A DNA stretch of 64,000 bases from SKVR01 sp964589855 (lineage in GTDB: Bacteria; Bacteroidota; Bacteroidia; Bacteroidales; UBA7960), in the NCBI GenBank assembly GCA_964589855.1, contig CAZPVB010000001.1, forward strand, positions 1 through 64,000, read 5' to 3'. This document shows, one piece after another, positions 1 to 8,138 of the stretch. Within the stretch, counting starts at the first letter, position 1; each line of letters opens with the position of its first letter. Under the pieces are notes generated by a model, which saw only the letters and a list, made by a program, of their open reading frames with translations, was not told the origin of the DNA and ran no database searches. Both the position numbers and the translations under genes were made by a program.

Positions 1-184
1 AATCTGCTTTAATTGTCTTTTTTTAAACACATAGACTAACAAACTATAGCCTCTGTGTAGATCTGTTTAATCTGTGCATAATTTACTTTTCAGAGTGTAC
101 TCATAAATGAATATAATAATACTGAACAATTATATAATCGCTTCCGTCGATTGAATCTTATCAGAATTCTATATTTCTTCTCCT

Positions 185-418
185 TTAACCTTCTGCCTTT
201 TGTCCAAATATAACCTGAATAGATACCGGCGTATAAAAGTGTACCCTGTACATCATACAATATGACCAATTAGGTACTACATGCAATTCGTACCCTACAT
301 GTAATCCTTGAGCAATGAGGGATAATAACCCTTTTTCACCACTCACGGGGTAAAAGACCAACCCCGGATTGTATATGTTGCCAGGAGCTTGCTGCGCAAT
401 AAATTTCAGTACGAGAGA
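185..418 (-). pseudogene. Possible 3' remnant of an unidentified gene
   Basis: A reading frame of about 77 codons stays open on the minus strand from a stop at 419-421 to a stop at 185-187. Its translation looks protein-like (for example NPGLVFYPVSG and HVGYELHVVPNWSYC) but it has no start codon near its upstream end, so it would be a truncated C-terminal piece. I do not recognise the family. It could equally be a chance open frame; the flanking 1-184 and 419-926 are AT-rich and show no further coding signal to me. Confidence 0.2.
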
Positions 419-926
419 TTATGCAATAAAACACAATGAATATAGTGCTTTCCATTGTGGAAAACAGATATTTTCGCCCTTATTTTTTGCAAGCTTTTGC
501 AAAATCATTTCTTTTTAGATTTTGCGGAAAACCCTCTGTTAAATGTAAAAATTATTTAATATATTGCAACCCGGTTTTTTAAATAATCTATGTGAATAAT
601 ATAAAATAAGTTTTGTGCAATCATTTGCTTTCAAATACTGAATACACCAGAAAATATCCTTCTTTCAATCTTTCGCAAAGAAGGATGCAAAACAAAAATT
701 TAGTATTTGATTATTTCGGTAATCTGTCTAAAAGAGCGTAATGATGTTAGAAATGAGAATACCTGATGGTTGCTCGTTTCATTGTAAAGAGAAGATATGC
801 ATTTGCGATTTATGAAAAAACCATTGAATATGCTTAATTGACGATACACCAACATAAGTATTACTTGCGGGCAAATACCAATTACTGCGTATGCTTGCGC
901 CAGATAAAACAATAAAACCTGAAAAT
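419..926. other. AT-rich intergenic stretch
   Basis: About 500 bp of AT-rich sequence between the possible gene remnant and the tandem duplication. I see no credible coding frame, RNA gene or terminator in it. It may hold the distal promoter region of the cyclase gene that begins at 1173. Confidence 0.4.
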
Positions 927-931
927 GAACA

Positions 932-1174
932 GAACCACGACAATACTATTGACACACGCACCGATGATTATAATTCGCAAAACGGATGATAATACAATAC
1001 AGTATTTTGGCGAGCTCCATCTGACCGACTTAATCAAATTATGAACAGATAAACCGAGCCACCACAATACTATTGATACACGCACCGATGATTATAATTC
1101 GCAAAACGGATGATAATACAATACAGTATTTTGGCGAGCTCCATCTGACCGACTTAATCAAATTATGAACAGAT
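932..1174. repeat. Tandem direct duplication, period 124 bp, upstream of the cyclase gene
   Basis: Two adjacent copies (about 932-1050 and 1056-1174) repeat at a period of 124 bp. From 941 to 1050 against 1065 to 1174 I count a single substitution (C at 953, T at 1077), so the duplication is recent or maintained. The second copy ends inside the start codon of the cyclase gene (ATG 1173-1175); the first copy ends in ATAA at the same place. The unit therefore duplicates the whole immediate upstream region of the gene. Each copy contains a short palindrome AATACAGTATT. It could be a regulatory duplication or simple slippage. Confidence 0.9.
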
Positions 1175-2429
1175 GAATAATAATTTTTCTTCAGAAATTG
1201 CGCAAAATTTTCATGAAATCTTACCGGTTTGGATTGTGGAAGACGATCAGAAAACAGGTAGTATTATTGAAAGAAGTCTGCATAATAATGGGTATGAATG
1301 CCGGTTATTCCATTCAGGAGAGGATTTTCTGAATTTCCTGAAACGAAATAATCCTGACTCCAACAGTGCTATTATGTTGCTGGATTTTTTGCTCGAAGAT
1401 ACTGATGCCATCAGTTTAATTCACAACATACAATCATTGGGGTATAACAATCCTTTTGTGATTATGACTGCTTTTGGTGATGAAAAAACCGCCGTTGAGC
1501 TCATGAAACTTGGTGCTATGGATTATGTGATCAAAGAAAAACCATTCATCAATCAAATACAAAAAATCGTTGTTCAGGTTTCTGAAAAGGTTTCTATACG
1601 TAAAAAACTTGAACACTCTCAGGAGGAACTAAAACGCAATGCCGAGAAACTAAAAAACCTGAACGAGCAAATAAACCAGCAAAAACTCGCTCTCGAAAAT
1701 GAAAAAAGAAAAACCGATAAACTGCTTCAAAGCATATTGCCTAAAAAAATAGCCGATGAACTGTTGCAACAAGGATATACCAAACCGAGGCAATATAAAT
1801 ATGTGTCCATTTTGTTTGCAGATGTAATCGGATTCTCCGATCTCACCAAGCAAAGTCATCCCATAGACCTTGTTTCCCGCCTCGACAACTATTTTTATGC
1901 TTTTGATGAAATTATTGAGTATTATGGATTGGAAAAAATCAAAACCATAGGTGATTGCTATATGTGCGCCGGAGGTATTCCTGAAGAGAATCCTCAAAAC
2001 GCTATCACAACAGTAATCGCCGGATTAAAAATTCAGGAAACAGCGCTCAGACTCAAAAAAGAACTCAATCCTTCGTTGCCCGCTTTCCGGCTTCGATTAG
2101 GGATTCACACCGGTGAAGTAGTAGCGGGTGTGGTAGGAAAAAACAAATTTGCCTACGACATATGGGGCGACGCCGTAAATATAGCATCAAGAATCGTAGA
2201 GGCGGGAGAAAAGGATAAAGTAAATATCTCGGAAAAAACATTCAATCTGGTAAAAGATTATTTTTTATTCACAGAAAGAGGGGAAGTAATGACCAAACGC
2301 AGTTTACCAATTAAAATGTATTTCGTAGATCAATTGAAACATGAATTTTGTGATCATGAAAACCGTATAACACCCTCAAACTCTTTTATCAACCAACTAA
2401 AAACAAAGCAAAACCTTAAATATCATTAG
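1173..2429 (+). CDS. Response regulator receiver fused to class III adenylate cyclase
   Basis: A 418-residue cytoplasmic protein. Residues about 18-140 are a CheY-like receiver with acidic pocket E23-D24-D25 and phospho-acceptor D71 (LLDFLL). A charged, coiled-coil-like linker (about 145-190, many K/E/L/N/Q) leads to a class III nucleotide cyclase domain (about 205-390). Metal-binding aspartates are D217 (FADVIGF) and D261 (IGDCY); the substrate-selecting pair is K257 (IKTIG) and D329 (YDIWG), the combination of adenylate rather than guanylate cyclases. VNIASR supplies the usual Asn/Arg. So phosphorylation of the receiver probably controls cAMP production. The start is the ATG at the end of the second 124-bp repeat; there is no strong Shine-Dalgarno. 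The next gene downstream has a very similar receiver and is the likely partner kinase. Confidence 0.9.
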   Translation: MNNNFSSEIAQNFHEILPVWIVEDDQKTGSIIERSLHNNGYECRLFHSGEDFLNFLKRNNPDSNSAIMLLDFLLEDTDAISLIHNIQSLGYNNPFVIMTAFGDEKTAVELMKLGAMDYVIKEKPFINQIQKIVVQVSEKVSIRKKLEHSQEELKRNAEKLKNLNEQINQQKLALENEKRKTDKLLQSILPKKIADELLQQGYTKPRQYKYVSILFADVIGFSDLTKQSHPIDLVSRLDNYFYAFDEIIEYYGLEKIKTIGDCYMCAGGIPEENPQNAITTVIAGLKIQETALRLKKELNPSLPAFRLRLGIHTGEVVAGVVGKNKFAYDIWGDAVNIASRIVEAGEKDKVNISEKTFNLVKDYFLFTERGEVMTKRSLPIKMYFVDQLKHEFCDHENRITPSNSFINQLKTKQNLKYH

Positions 2430-2835
2430 ATAGATAATAAATTCTACTTAATTAATCATTTACAAAGTTGTAAACCCAATTCTTTCTATTAAATTTGCTA
2501 AGAAATATACACGCACCTTAAATTCTTTGGCATAAAGTTCTTTGGTATAATTTCAGAAAGAGAATTTATGAATTTTACTTATACCTGATAAGAACCTTCA
2601 GGGACGAAACATGCATCCCTGTCAAAAAAAAACTACAAAAACAACAAATAAAAAGCATATCACTTTTGCAGGTGTGTCCACTGAAAAACGGCGACAGACA
2701 TTTAAAACTCATAACGATGTAAACATTGTTTGAATTCATTCCACATAGTGTTTATTTTTTGATCTTTAAATCCTTTTTTCCGAAGAAATATTTATTAAAA
2801 ATAAGGTATCATTCCTTTTTACAATATAGTAAAAA
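2430..2835. other. Intergenic region between cyclase and hybrid kinase
   Basis: About 400 bp, AT-rich. I see no coding frame and no clear hairpin terminator. A stretch near 2750-2765 (TTTATTTTTTGATC) resembles a -7 element but with one base too many, so the kinase may have its own promoter here; this is weak. Confidence 0.4.
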
Positions 2836-5196
2836 ATGCAAAGCCATTTAATTAAAGATATACCAACCAACTATACAATTATCGTTGTTGAAGACGATGT
2901 ATCCCTCAATACATTAATTCAAAGATCATTACATAAAAGCGATTATCAAACCAAAGGTTTTTATACAGGCACAGATGCCATAGAATATTTTAAAGAGAAT
3001 GAATTTGATGCCCAACTCCTGCTACTCGATTACCAATTGTATGAAATGAGTGGCGAGGAAGTGATAAGATCGCTTCGTAAACAAAATATTGAAATCCCTT
3101 TTGTAATCATTACCGGACATGGCGACGAAAAAACTGCCGTTGAAATGATGAAACTGGGTGCCCTGGATTACATGGTGAAGGACAGTAATTTTATAGACCT
3201 GCTGCCTACCATTGTAAAACAAGTGATCAATCATATCGATATTGAATATAAACTCAGAAAATCGCAGTATGCTTTAAAAAAAAGCGAAGAAAAATACCGC
3301 AGCATTTTTGAAAATATTCAGGATGTTTACTTTGAACTATCCCTCGAAGGCGATGTACTGGAAATATCTCCTTCAGTTGAAAACATGCTGGCTTATAAAA
3401 AGGAAAGTATCCTCAACCAACCTCTTTTTACCAACAAAGAAGATGAAAAACAATTCCTGAGAAAAATGAACGAAAAGGGGATTGTTTCTGATTTTGAGAT
3501 CTATCTGCGAAAGGAAAACGGGCAAACCATTCCCACCTCCTTTACCTGCAAATATCTTTACGATCAGGATGAGCAACCCAAAAAGATTATTGGTACCATT
3601 CGAAACATTACCGAACGAAAACAAGCAGAAGAGGTAATAAGACACAGCGAGGAAAGATACCGGATCTTGGCCGAGAATTCCAGCGATATGATCTCGAAAC
3701 ACAACTGGGATCGCACCTATTTATATGTTTCGCCCGCCTGCTTCAAACTTCTCGGATACAAAACCGAAGAACTGATAGGGTTTTCGGCATATCAGTTTAT
3801 ACACCCTGATGATGTTGAAAACATCAGAAAAAACCATATCCTGTTGCTCGAAAACAAAACCAACTCATTTATTGAAAGTTACAGAATCAGAAAAAAAGAT
3901 GGAACCTATCTCTGGTTTGAAACCAATAATCAGGTAATTTACAACCAAAACACCAATCTGGTGCAGGAGATTGTATGTGTTTCAAGAGATATTACCGAAA
4001 GAAAAGACAAGGAAGAACTCCTGAAAGCAAAAGAGGTAGCAGAAAGAGCCAACAAAACCAAATCTGAGTTTCTGGCCAACATGAGTCATGAAATTCGCAA
4101 CCCACTCAATGCCATCATTGGTATGAGCAGCACCCTGGGAAAAACCTCCATGGACGATGATCAGAAAAAATATCTTTCTTCCATTACCATTGCCTCGCGA
4201 AACTTACTAAGTATTCTTAATGATATACTGGATTTCTCAAAAATTGAAGCCAATAAAATTGAACTTTTCTATGGTAATTTCAACCTGTCCGATGTTCTCA
4301 AAGATGCCATTTCACCATTCAAATCCCAGGCAGAATCAAAAGATATATCGCTCGAATATTCAATATCAGATAACACTCCCCTCAAACTTTATGGGGATGA
4401 TAAAAAAATTGTACAGATACTCAACAACCTTTTGAGTAATGCCATTAAATTTACCAATAAAGGATATGTAAAAGTAGAAGTAGACGCTTATAATCGTAAA
4501 AATGATCATGCTATCTTTACTTTTAGTGTAGAAGATACAGGAGTAGGAGTAAGACAAGAGGATATACCCAAAATGTTTGAATCATTTACCCAACTCGATA
4601 GTTCTGCTAAAAAGGAATATCAGGGTACAGGTTTAGGTTTAAGCATCGTTAAAAGCCTTGTGGAACTCATGAACGGAAAGGTAAACTTTGAAAGTGAATT
4701 CGGAAGAGGTAGTAAAGTTACCTTTGAAATTCCTGCCATTTTCTCCGGTACAGCAACTGATGATCCTATGCAAAATATACCCGAGACTTTCAATAATTCA
4801 AATAACAAAACAGTGACAGAAAAGAAAACTAAAATACTTGTTGCAGAGGATGATGCCATCAATCAACTTTACCTGTCGGGTTTTTTAAAAGCTCAGGGCT
4901 GGATGGTTGATTCTGCCGCCAATGGACTGATAGCGCTGGAAAAATTCAAAAATAATAATTACGATCTTATTTTAATGGACGGACAAATGCCCAAAATGGA
5001 TGGCTTTGAAACAACCATGAAAATCAGAGAATTAGAACAACAAGAGAAAGTTGAGAAACCAGTACCTATTATTGCCATAACAGGATATGCCATTCCGGGC
5101 GACAGGGATAGATTTATCAATGCAGGAATGGACGACTATGTATCCAAACCTATAGATGAAAACAAGCTTCTCAAGATTATTCATGATTTAATATGA
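2836..5196 (+). CDS. Hybrid sensor histidine kinase, REC-PAS-PAS-HisKA-HATPase-REC
   Basis: A 786-residue soluble hybrid kinase without a membrane segment. N-terminal receiver about 10-130 with acidic E19-D20-D21 and phospho-acceptor D65 (LLLLDY). Two PAS/PAC domains follow (about 150-270 and 275-395), each ending in an ITERK motif. Dimerisation/phosphotransfer domain with H418 (SHEIRNPLNAI), ATPase domain with N-box (NNLLSNAIKFT), G1 (DTGVGV) and G2 (GTGLGLSI) motifs. C-terminal receiver with phospho-acceptor D715 (LILMDGQMPKMDG). The N-terminal receiver is closely similar to that of the upstream cyclase (shared GDEKTAVE-MKLGA-DY core), suggesting both are served by the same phosphodonor or that the kinase and cyclase form one pathway. 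PAS ligands cannot be predicted. Confidence 0.92.
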   Translation: MQSHLIKDIPTNYTIIVVEDDVSLNTLIQRSLHKSDYQTKGFYTGTDAIEYFKENEFDAQLLLLDYQLYEMSGEEVIRSLRKQNIEIPFVIITGHGDEKTAVEMMKLGALDYMVKDSNFIDLLPTIVKQVINHIDIEYKLRKSQYALKKSEEKYRSIFENIQDVYFELSLEGDVLEISPSVENMLAYKKESILNQPLFTNKEDEKQFLRKMNEKGIVSDFEIYLRKENGQTIPTSFTCKYLYDQDEQPKKIIGTIRNITERKQAEEVIRHSEERYRILAENSSDMISKHNWDRTYLYVSPACFKLLGYKTEELIGFSAYQFIHPDDVENIRKNHILLLENKTNSFIESYRIRKKDGTYLWFETNNQVIYNQNTNLVQEIVCVSRDITERKDKEELLKAKEVAERANKTKSEFLANMSHEIRNPLNAIIGMSSTLGKTSMDDDQKKYLSSITIASRNLLSILNDILDFSKIEANKIELFYGNFNLSDVLKDAISPFKSQAESKDISLEYSISDNTPLKLYGDDKKIVQILNNLLSNAIKFTNKGYVKVEVDAYNRKNDHAIFTFSVEDTGVGVRQEDIPKMFESFTQLDSSAKKEYQGTGLGLSIVKSLVELMNGKVNFESEFGRGSKVTFEIPAIFSGTATDDPMQNIPETFNNSNNKTVTEKKTKILVAEDDAINQLYLSGFLKAQGWMVDSAANGLIALEKFKNNNYDLILMDGQMPKMDGFETTMKIRELEQQEKVEKPVPIIAITGYAIPGDRDRFINAGMDDYVSKPIDENKLLKIIHDLI

Positions 5197-5338
5197 AGCA
5201 AAACCTGAATCTCAATGATACCATAGTTTTTTATCATCATAAAAAAACAATTCCTTTTTTCTCGGTAAAAATAATTCTTGCATTATCATCATGCATTCCC
5301 CGCACTTCGGGTTGATCATGTCATTTGCAACAAAATCA

Positions 5339-5863
5339 ATGAAAAAAAAAACACGACATATCGCCATACTTGTCTTAGTCTGGGGAATATTATTTTCCTG
5401 TACCAACCAGGATGTTTGTGAAGACGACGCAAGCATACCCGTTAGAATTGGTTTTTATCAAACCGACCCAGAATCAGAAGAACCACTTTCATATGCCGTT
5501 GACTCTGTCAGTGTCTCGGGTATCAGAAACGATTCGTTGATTTACAATAATGCATTTAATGTGGGAAGAATTGAAATGCCCCTCGACCCCTCACGAGATT
5601 CATGTGGTTTTGTGATCGTCTTTCCTCCGGTAGAAAACCTCGATCTTCCCCTGAGAGATACACTTTGGTTTTTTTATGAAAGAAAACCAAACCTTATCAG
5701 TACCGAATGTGGTTTTGTTAATTTTTACGAGATCGACGAGCTCAAATATACTACTCATCGCATCGACACAATGGAAATAGAAAACACCTCAGTAACCAAT
5801 GGACTTGATGAACATATTAAAGCCTTTCCTTTTATTTTTGCTTCTGATGATGTTGAGCCTTAG
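5339..5863 (+). CDS. DUF6452 family lipoprotein
   Basis: A 174-residue predicted lipoprotein. I chose the ATG at 5339 because it directly precedes a basic, hydrophobic leader (KKKTRHIAILVLVWGILFSC) with a lipobox ending at C21; starts further upstream at 5291 or 5321 would bury the leader. The rest, with CEDDASIPVRIGFY near the mature N-terminus and a later RDSCGFVIVF, fits the DUF6452 family of Bacteroidota, which has no known function. It overlaps the next gene (DUF6048) by about 55 bp in a different frame, so the two are probably co-translated; this pair is a recurrent neighbourhood in the phylum. I infer an envelope role only from the leader. Confidence 0.75.
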   Translation: MKKKTRHIAILVLVWGILFSCTNQDVCEDDASIPVRIGFYQTDPESEEPLSYAVDSVSVSGIRNDSLIYNNAFNVGRIEMPLDPSRDSCGFVIVFPPVENLDLPLRDTLWFFYERKPNLISTECGFVNFYEIDELKYTTHRIDTMEIENTSVTNGLDEHIKAFPFIFASDDVEP

Positions 5864-6512
5864 TCAACCCATTAAGGCACAAAACAACGATAATAACAAT
5901 CAGACAAACGACACGATCAAACCGGCACGTGTGCCTGTTAACCCCTATATACGTTTGGGTATAGACGTTTCATCTGTCATGCGAAATATATTAGAACCTG
6001 AAGTGCAGCAGTACGAAATATCTTTCGACACGGGCATCAAACTTAATTGGTTTGCCACTGCTGAAGCAGGATTCATGAATGTGAGTTCGGAGCGGGAAAC
6101 CTTTGCTTACAAATCAAACGGATACTTTTTGCGATTGGGTGCCGAATACAATCTGCTGAACAGAAAACCCGATCCAGACAAAAACAATCTTGTACTTATT
6201 GGCGCCAGATACGGATACAGCTTTTTACAACACAGATCTCCGTTCTTTTTTGTTGAAAATGAATACTGGGGTGACCATACGGGTAGCATCAACAGTAGTT
6301 TTTTCAATCTGCACTGGATGGAGTTAACAGGTGGGGTAAAAACCGAAGTATTGCCCAACCTTTTCCTGGGTTGGACCATACGCGTAAGAGTGAGAATTTT
6401 CGGTAGCCGCGATCCTGAGCTTCAACCTTATTATATCCCTGGCTTCGGACATGGCGACAGAACCAATCCCGCAACAGTTCTTTACAGCATTATGTACAGA
6501 TTTAAGTTATGA
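5808..6512 (+). CDS. DUF6048 family outer-membrane-like protein
   Basis: A protein of about 234 residues with a signal peptide (ILKPFLLFLLLMMLSLSQPIKA). Start taken at the ATG at 5808; the ATG at 5799 is in frame and possible. The mature part opens with an Asn/Asp-rich stretch and then has alternating aromatic/hydrophobic strands typical of a small beta-barrel, ending in MYRFKL with a penultimate aromatic pattern seen in outer-membrane proteins. It fits DUF6048, the usual partner of DUF6452. It overlaps the DUF6452 lipoprotein gene upstream, supporting one transcription unit and possibly a complex at the outer membrane. Function unknown. Confidence 0.75.
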   Translation: MNILKPFLLFLLLMMLSLSQPIKAQNNDNNNQTNDTIKPARVPVNPYIRLGIDVSSVMRNILEPEVQQYEISFDTGIKLNWFATAEAGFMNVSSERETFAYKSNGYFLRLGAEYNLLNRKPDPDKNNLVLIGARYGYSFLQHRSPFFFVENEYWGDHTGSINSSFFNLHWMELTGGVKTEVLPNLFLGWTIRVRVRIFGSRDPELQPYYIPGFGHGDRTNPATVLYSIMYRFKL

Positions 6513-6864
6513 TTTCATTGCAAAAAGGCAATGATTCCAACATCCCCACCCCAAAAAAACACCCCGGATTTATTTTACCTTCAGAAAATAAACATGTCAG
6601 TCTGAATTTGCCATGCGTAAAAGGCAATTTGCAACAATATTGGTCAACCATATCTCGGCAATGATGTAAGGTAAGCACATCTCAAAAATAAAATTCTGCT
6701 GTTTTCTATCAATTTTCTTTGATTTTTGTTAAAGAAAGTAAGTAAAGAACGTCAAATTAATGAAACATAAATAATACATCTTTTATCTTTGCAACAATCT
6801 TTAGATTTTTCAAAATATAAATAATTGTTTTTTTACTTGTGATCATTACAAATAAGGTGAAAGC
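6513..6864. other. Intergenic region, weak hairpin and promoter
   Basis: About 350 bp. It starts with a 7-bp hairpin just after the DUF6048 stop (TCATTGC 6515-6521 / GCAATGA 6528-6534, loop of six) without a clear T-tract, and contains an exact TAnnTTTG element at 6784-6791. Otherwise I see no gene. Confidence 0.45.
6784..6791 (+). promoter_or_regulatory. Candidate -7 element (TATCTTTG)
   Basis: Matches the Bacteroidota -7 consensus TAnnTTTG exactly, 74 bp upstream of the small ORF at 6865 and 166 bp upstream of the prenyl synthase. No convincing -33 TTG was found, so this is a motif call only. Confidence 0.4.
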
Positions 6865-6960
6865 ATGAATGATAAGAATATCAAAAAGTTGAAAGGATAC
6901 GATCGCACCTGTGAGCAAATCATGTCTTTTCAATGCAAAAAATCAAATATAATCGAATGA
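6865..6960 (+). CDS. Small ORF (31 residues) coupled to the prenyl synthase gene
   Basis: ATG at 6865 follows a good ribosome-binding sequence (AAGGTGA at 6854-6860), which is rare in this window. The frame runs 31 codons and ends at TGA 6958-6960, sharing the ATGA overlap with the downstream start at 6957. The peptide is basic (MNDKNIKKLKG at its start) with two cysteines and no membrane segment. The ribosome site plus exact ATGA coupling suggest that it is translated and that its translation feeds ribosomes to the prenyl synthase, which has no ribosome site of its own. It could be a leader peptide rather than a functional protein. I do not recognise it. Confidence 0.45.
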   Translation: MNDKNIKKLKGYDRTCEQIMSFQCKKSNIIE

Positions 6961-7928
6961 ATCTGAACGAAATAAAGTTACCTGTTGAAGAGCATATCCG
7001 TGAATTTGAAAAACAGTTCAGGGATTCGATGAAAAGCAAAGTACCTTTATTAGATAAAATTACCCGGTACATTGTAAAACGGAAAGGGAAACAAATACGT
7101 CCACTCTTCGTATTTTTTTCGGCCGCCATGTGCGGAGGAATTACAGACAAAACATACAGGGCGGCTTCCTTAATTGAGCTGCTGCACACCGCTACGCTTG
7201 TGCACGACGATGTAGTTGACGACTCCAACGAGAGAAGAGGTTTTTTTTCGCTCAATGCACTTTGGAAAAATAAAATATCTGTACTTGTGGGCGATTACCT
7301 GCTTTCCAGGGGTTTATTACTGGCGGTGGAGAACAATGATTTTAATTTGCTGAAAATCGTATCGCATTCGGTAAAACAAATGAGCGAAGGTGAATTACTG
7401 CAATTGGAAAAAGCAAGAAACCTGGATATCAAAGAAGATGTGTATTTTGATATCATAACTAAAAAAACAGCATCGCTTATTGCTTCATGTCTTGAAAGTG
7501 GCGCAGCATCAGCCGGTGCCAACGTTGAGACACAACAAAAACTAAGGATGGCAGGGCAATACACGGGCATTGCCTTTCAGATAAAAGATGATTTGCTTGA
7601 TTACCGAAGCGATAAAAGGACGGGCAAACCCTCAGGTGGCGATATCAAGGAAAGAAAGATGACCCTGCCATTGTTGTACCTTCTGGATCAGTCAGGTTTT
7701 TCTGAAAAAAGAAAAATCATTAACATTGTGAAAAACCACAATAACGACCCTGATAAAGTAGGCAAACTCATAGAAATGGTAAATCAAAGCGGTGGTGCCG
7801 ATTATGCCGGAAAGAAAATGGAGGAGAACCTGGAAAAAGCGTTCGAAATACTGGAAACCATGCCTGACAATCCCTGGCGAAAATCACTGAAAGACCTTGT
7901 TCAGTTTACGATTGACAGGGATAATTGA
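6957..7928 (+). CDS. Polyprenyl diphosphate synthase (all-trans, long chain)
   Basis: Condenses isopentenyl diphosphate with an allylic diphosphate to give the side chain of the respiratory quinone (menaquinone in this phylum), in the cytoplasm. The 323-residue product has both aspartate-rich motifs of the trans-isoprenyl synthases: first DDVVDD beginning at D84 (LVHDDVVDDSNERRG) and second DDLLD beginning at D211 (FQIKDDLLDY), plus KGKQIRP near the N-terminus for IPP binding. The start at 6957 is preferred over 6933 because the family normally begins just before the LNEIKLPVEEHI helix and because it sits in an ATGA overlap with the upstream small ORF. Convergent with the TonB receptor gene; a bidirectional terminator separates them. 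Product chain length cannot be assigned; probably the octaprenyl synthase of the species. Confidence 0.92.
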   Translation: MNLNEIKLPVEEHIREFEKQFRDSMKSKVPLLDKITRYIVKRKGKQIRPLFVFFSAAMCGGITDKTYRAASLIELLHTATLVHDDVVDDSNERRGFFSLNALWKNKISVLVGDYLLSRGLLLAVENNDFNLLKIVSHSVKQMSEGELLQLEKARNLDIKEDVYFDIITKKTASLIASCLESGAASAGANVETQQKLRMAGQYTGIAFQIKDDLLDYRSDKRTGKPSGGDIKERKMTLPLLYLLDQSGFSEKRKIINIVKNHNNDPDKVGKLIEMVNQSGGADYAGKKMEENLEKAFEILETMPDNPWRKSLKDLVQFTIDRDN

Positions 7929-8070
7929 AATTCTGTCAAAAAAAACCATTTTGTTTTGATCTATCAGAATACAGAAACTGTAAACCTGTAAGATGAATAG
8001 AATCCCCCCTGAACAAGAAAACTTTTCAATTATATCAACGAAAGAACTGGAGATAAAGTCGCAATAAAAA

Positions 8071-8102
8071 AGGCACCTTTGGTAGCAAAGGTGCCTTTTT
8101 TT
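8071..8102 (+). terminator. Bidirectional intrinsic terminator
   Basis: Perfect 11-bp stem AGGCACCTTTG (8071-8081) / CAAAGGTGCCT (8086-8096) with a 4-base loop, followed by a T-run to 8102 on the plus strand and preceded by an A-run (8066-8070) that is the T-tract on the minus strand. It lies between the convergent prenyl synthase and TonB receptor genes and can end both. Confidence 0.92.
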
Positions 8103-8138
8103 GTTGATCAATAAGTGAATAACCAATTAGGTTGTTTA

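Noticed and set aside
5291..5338. Longer N-terminus for the DUF6452 lipoprotein
   Set aside because: The lipobox leader starts at 5339; upstream residues have no leader character.
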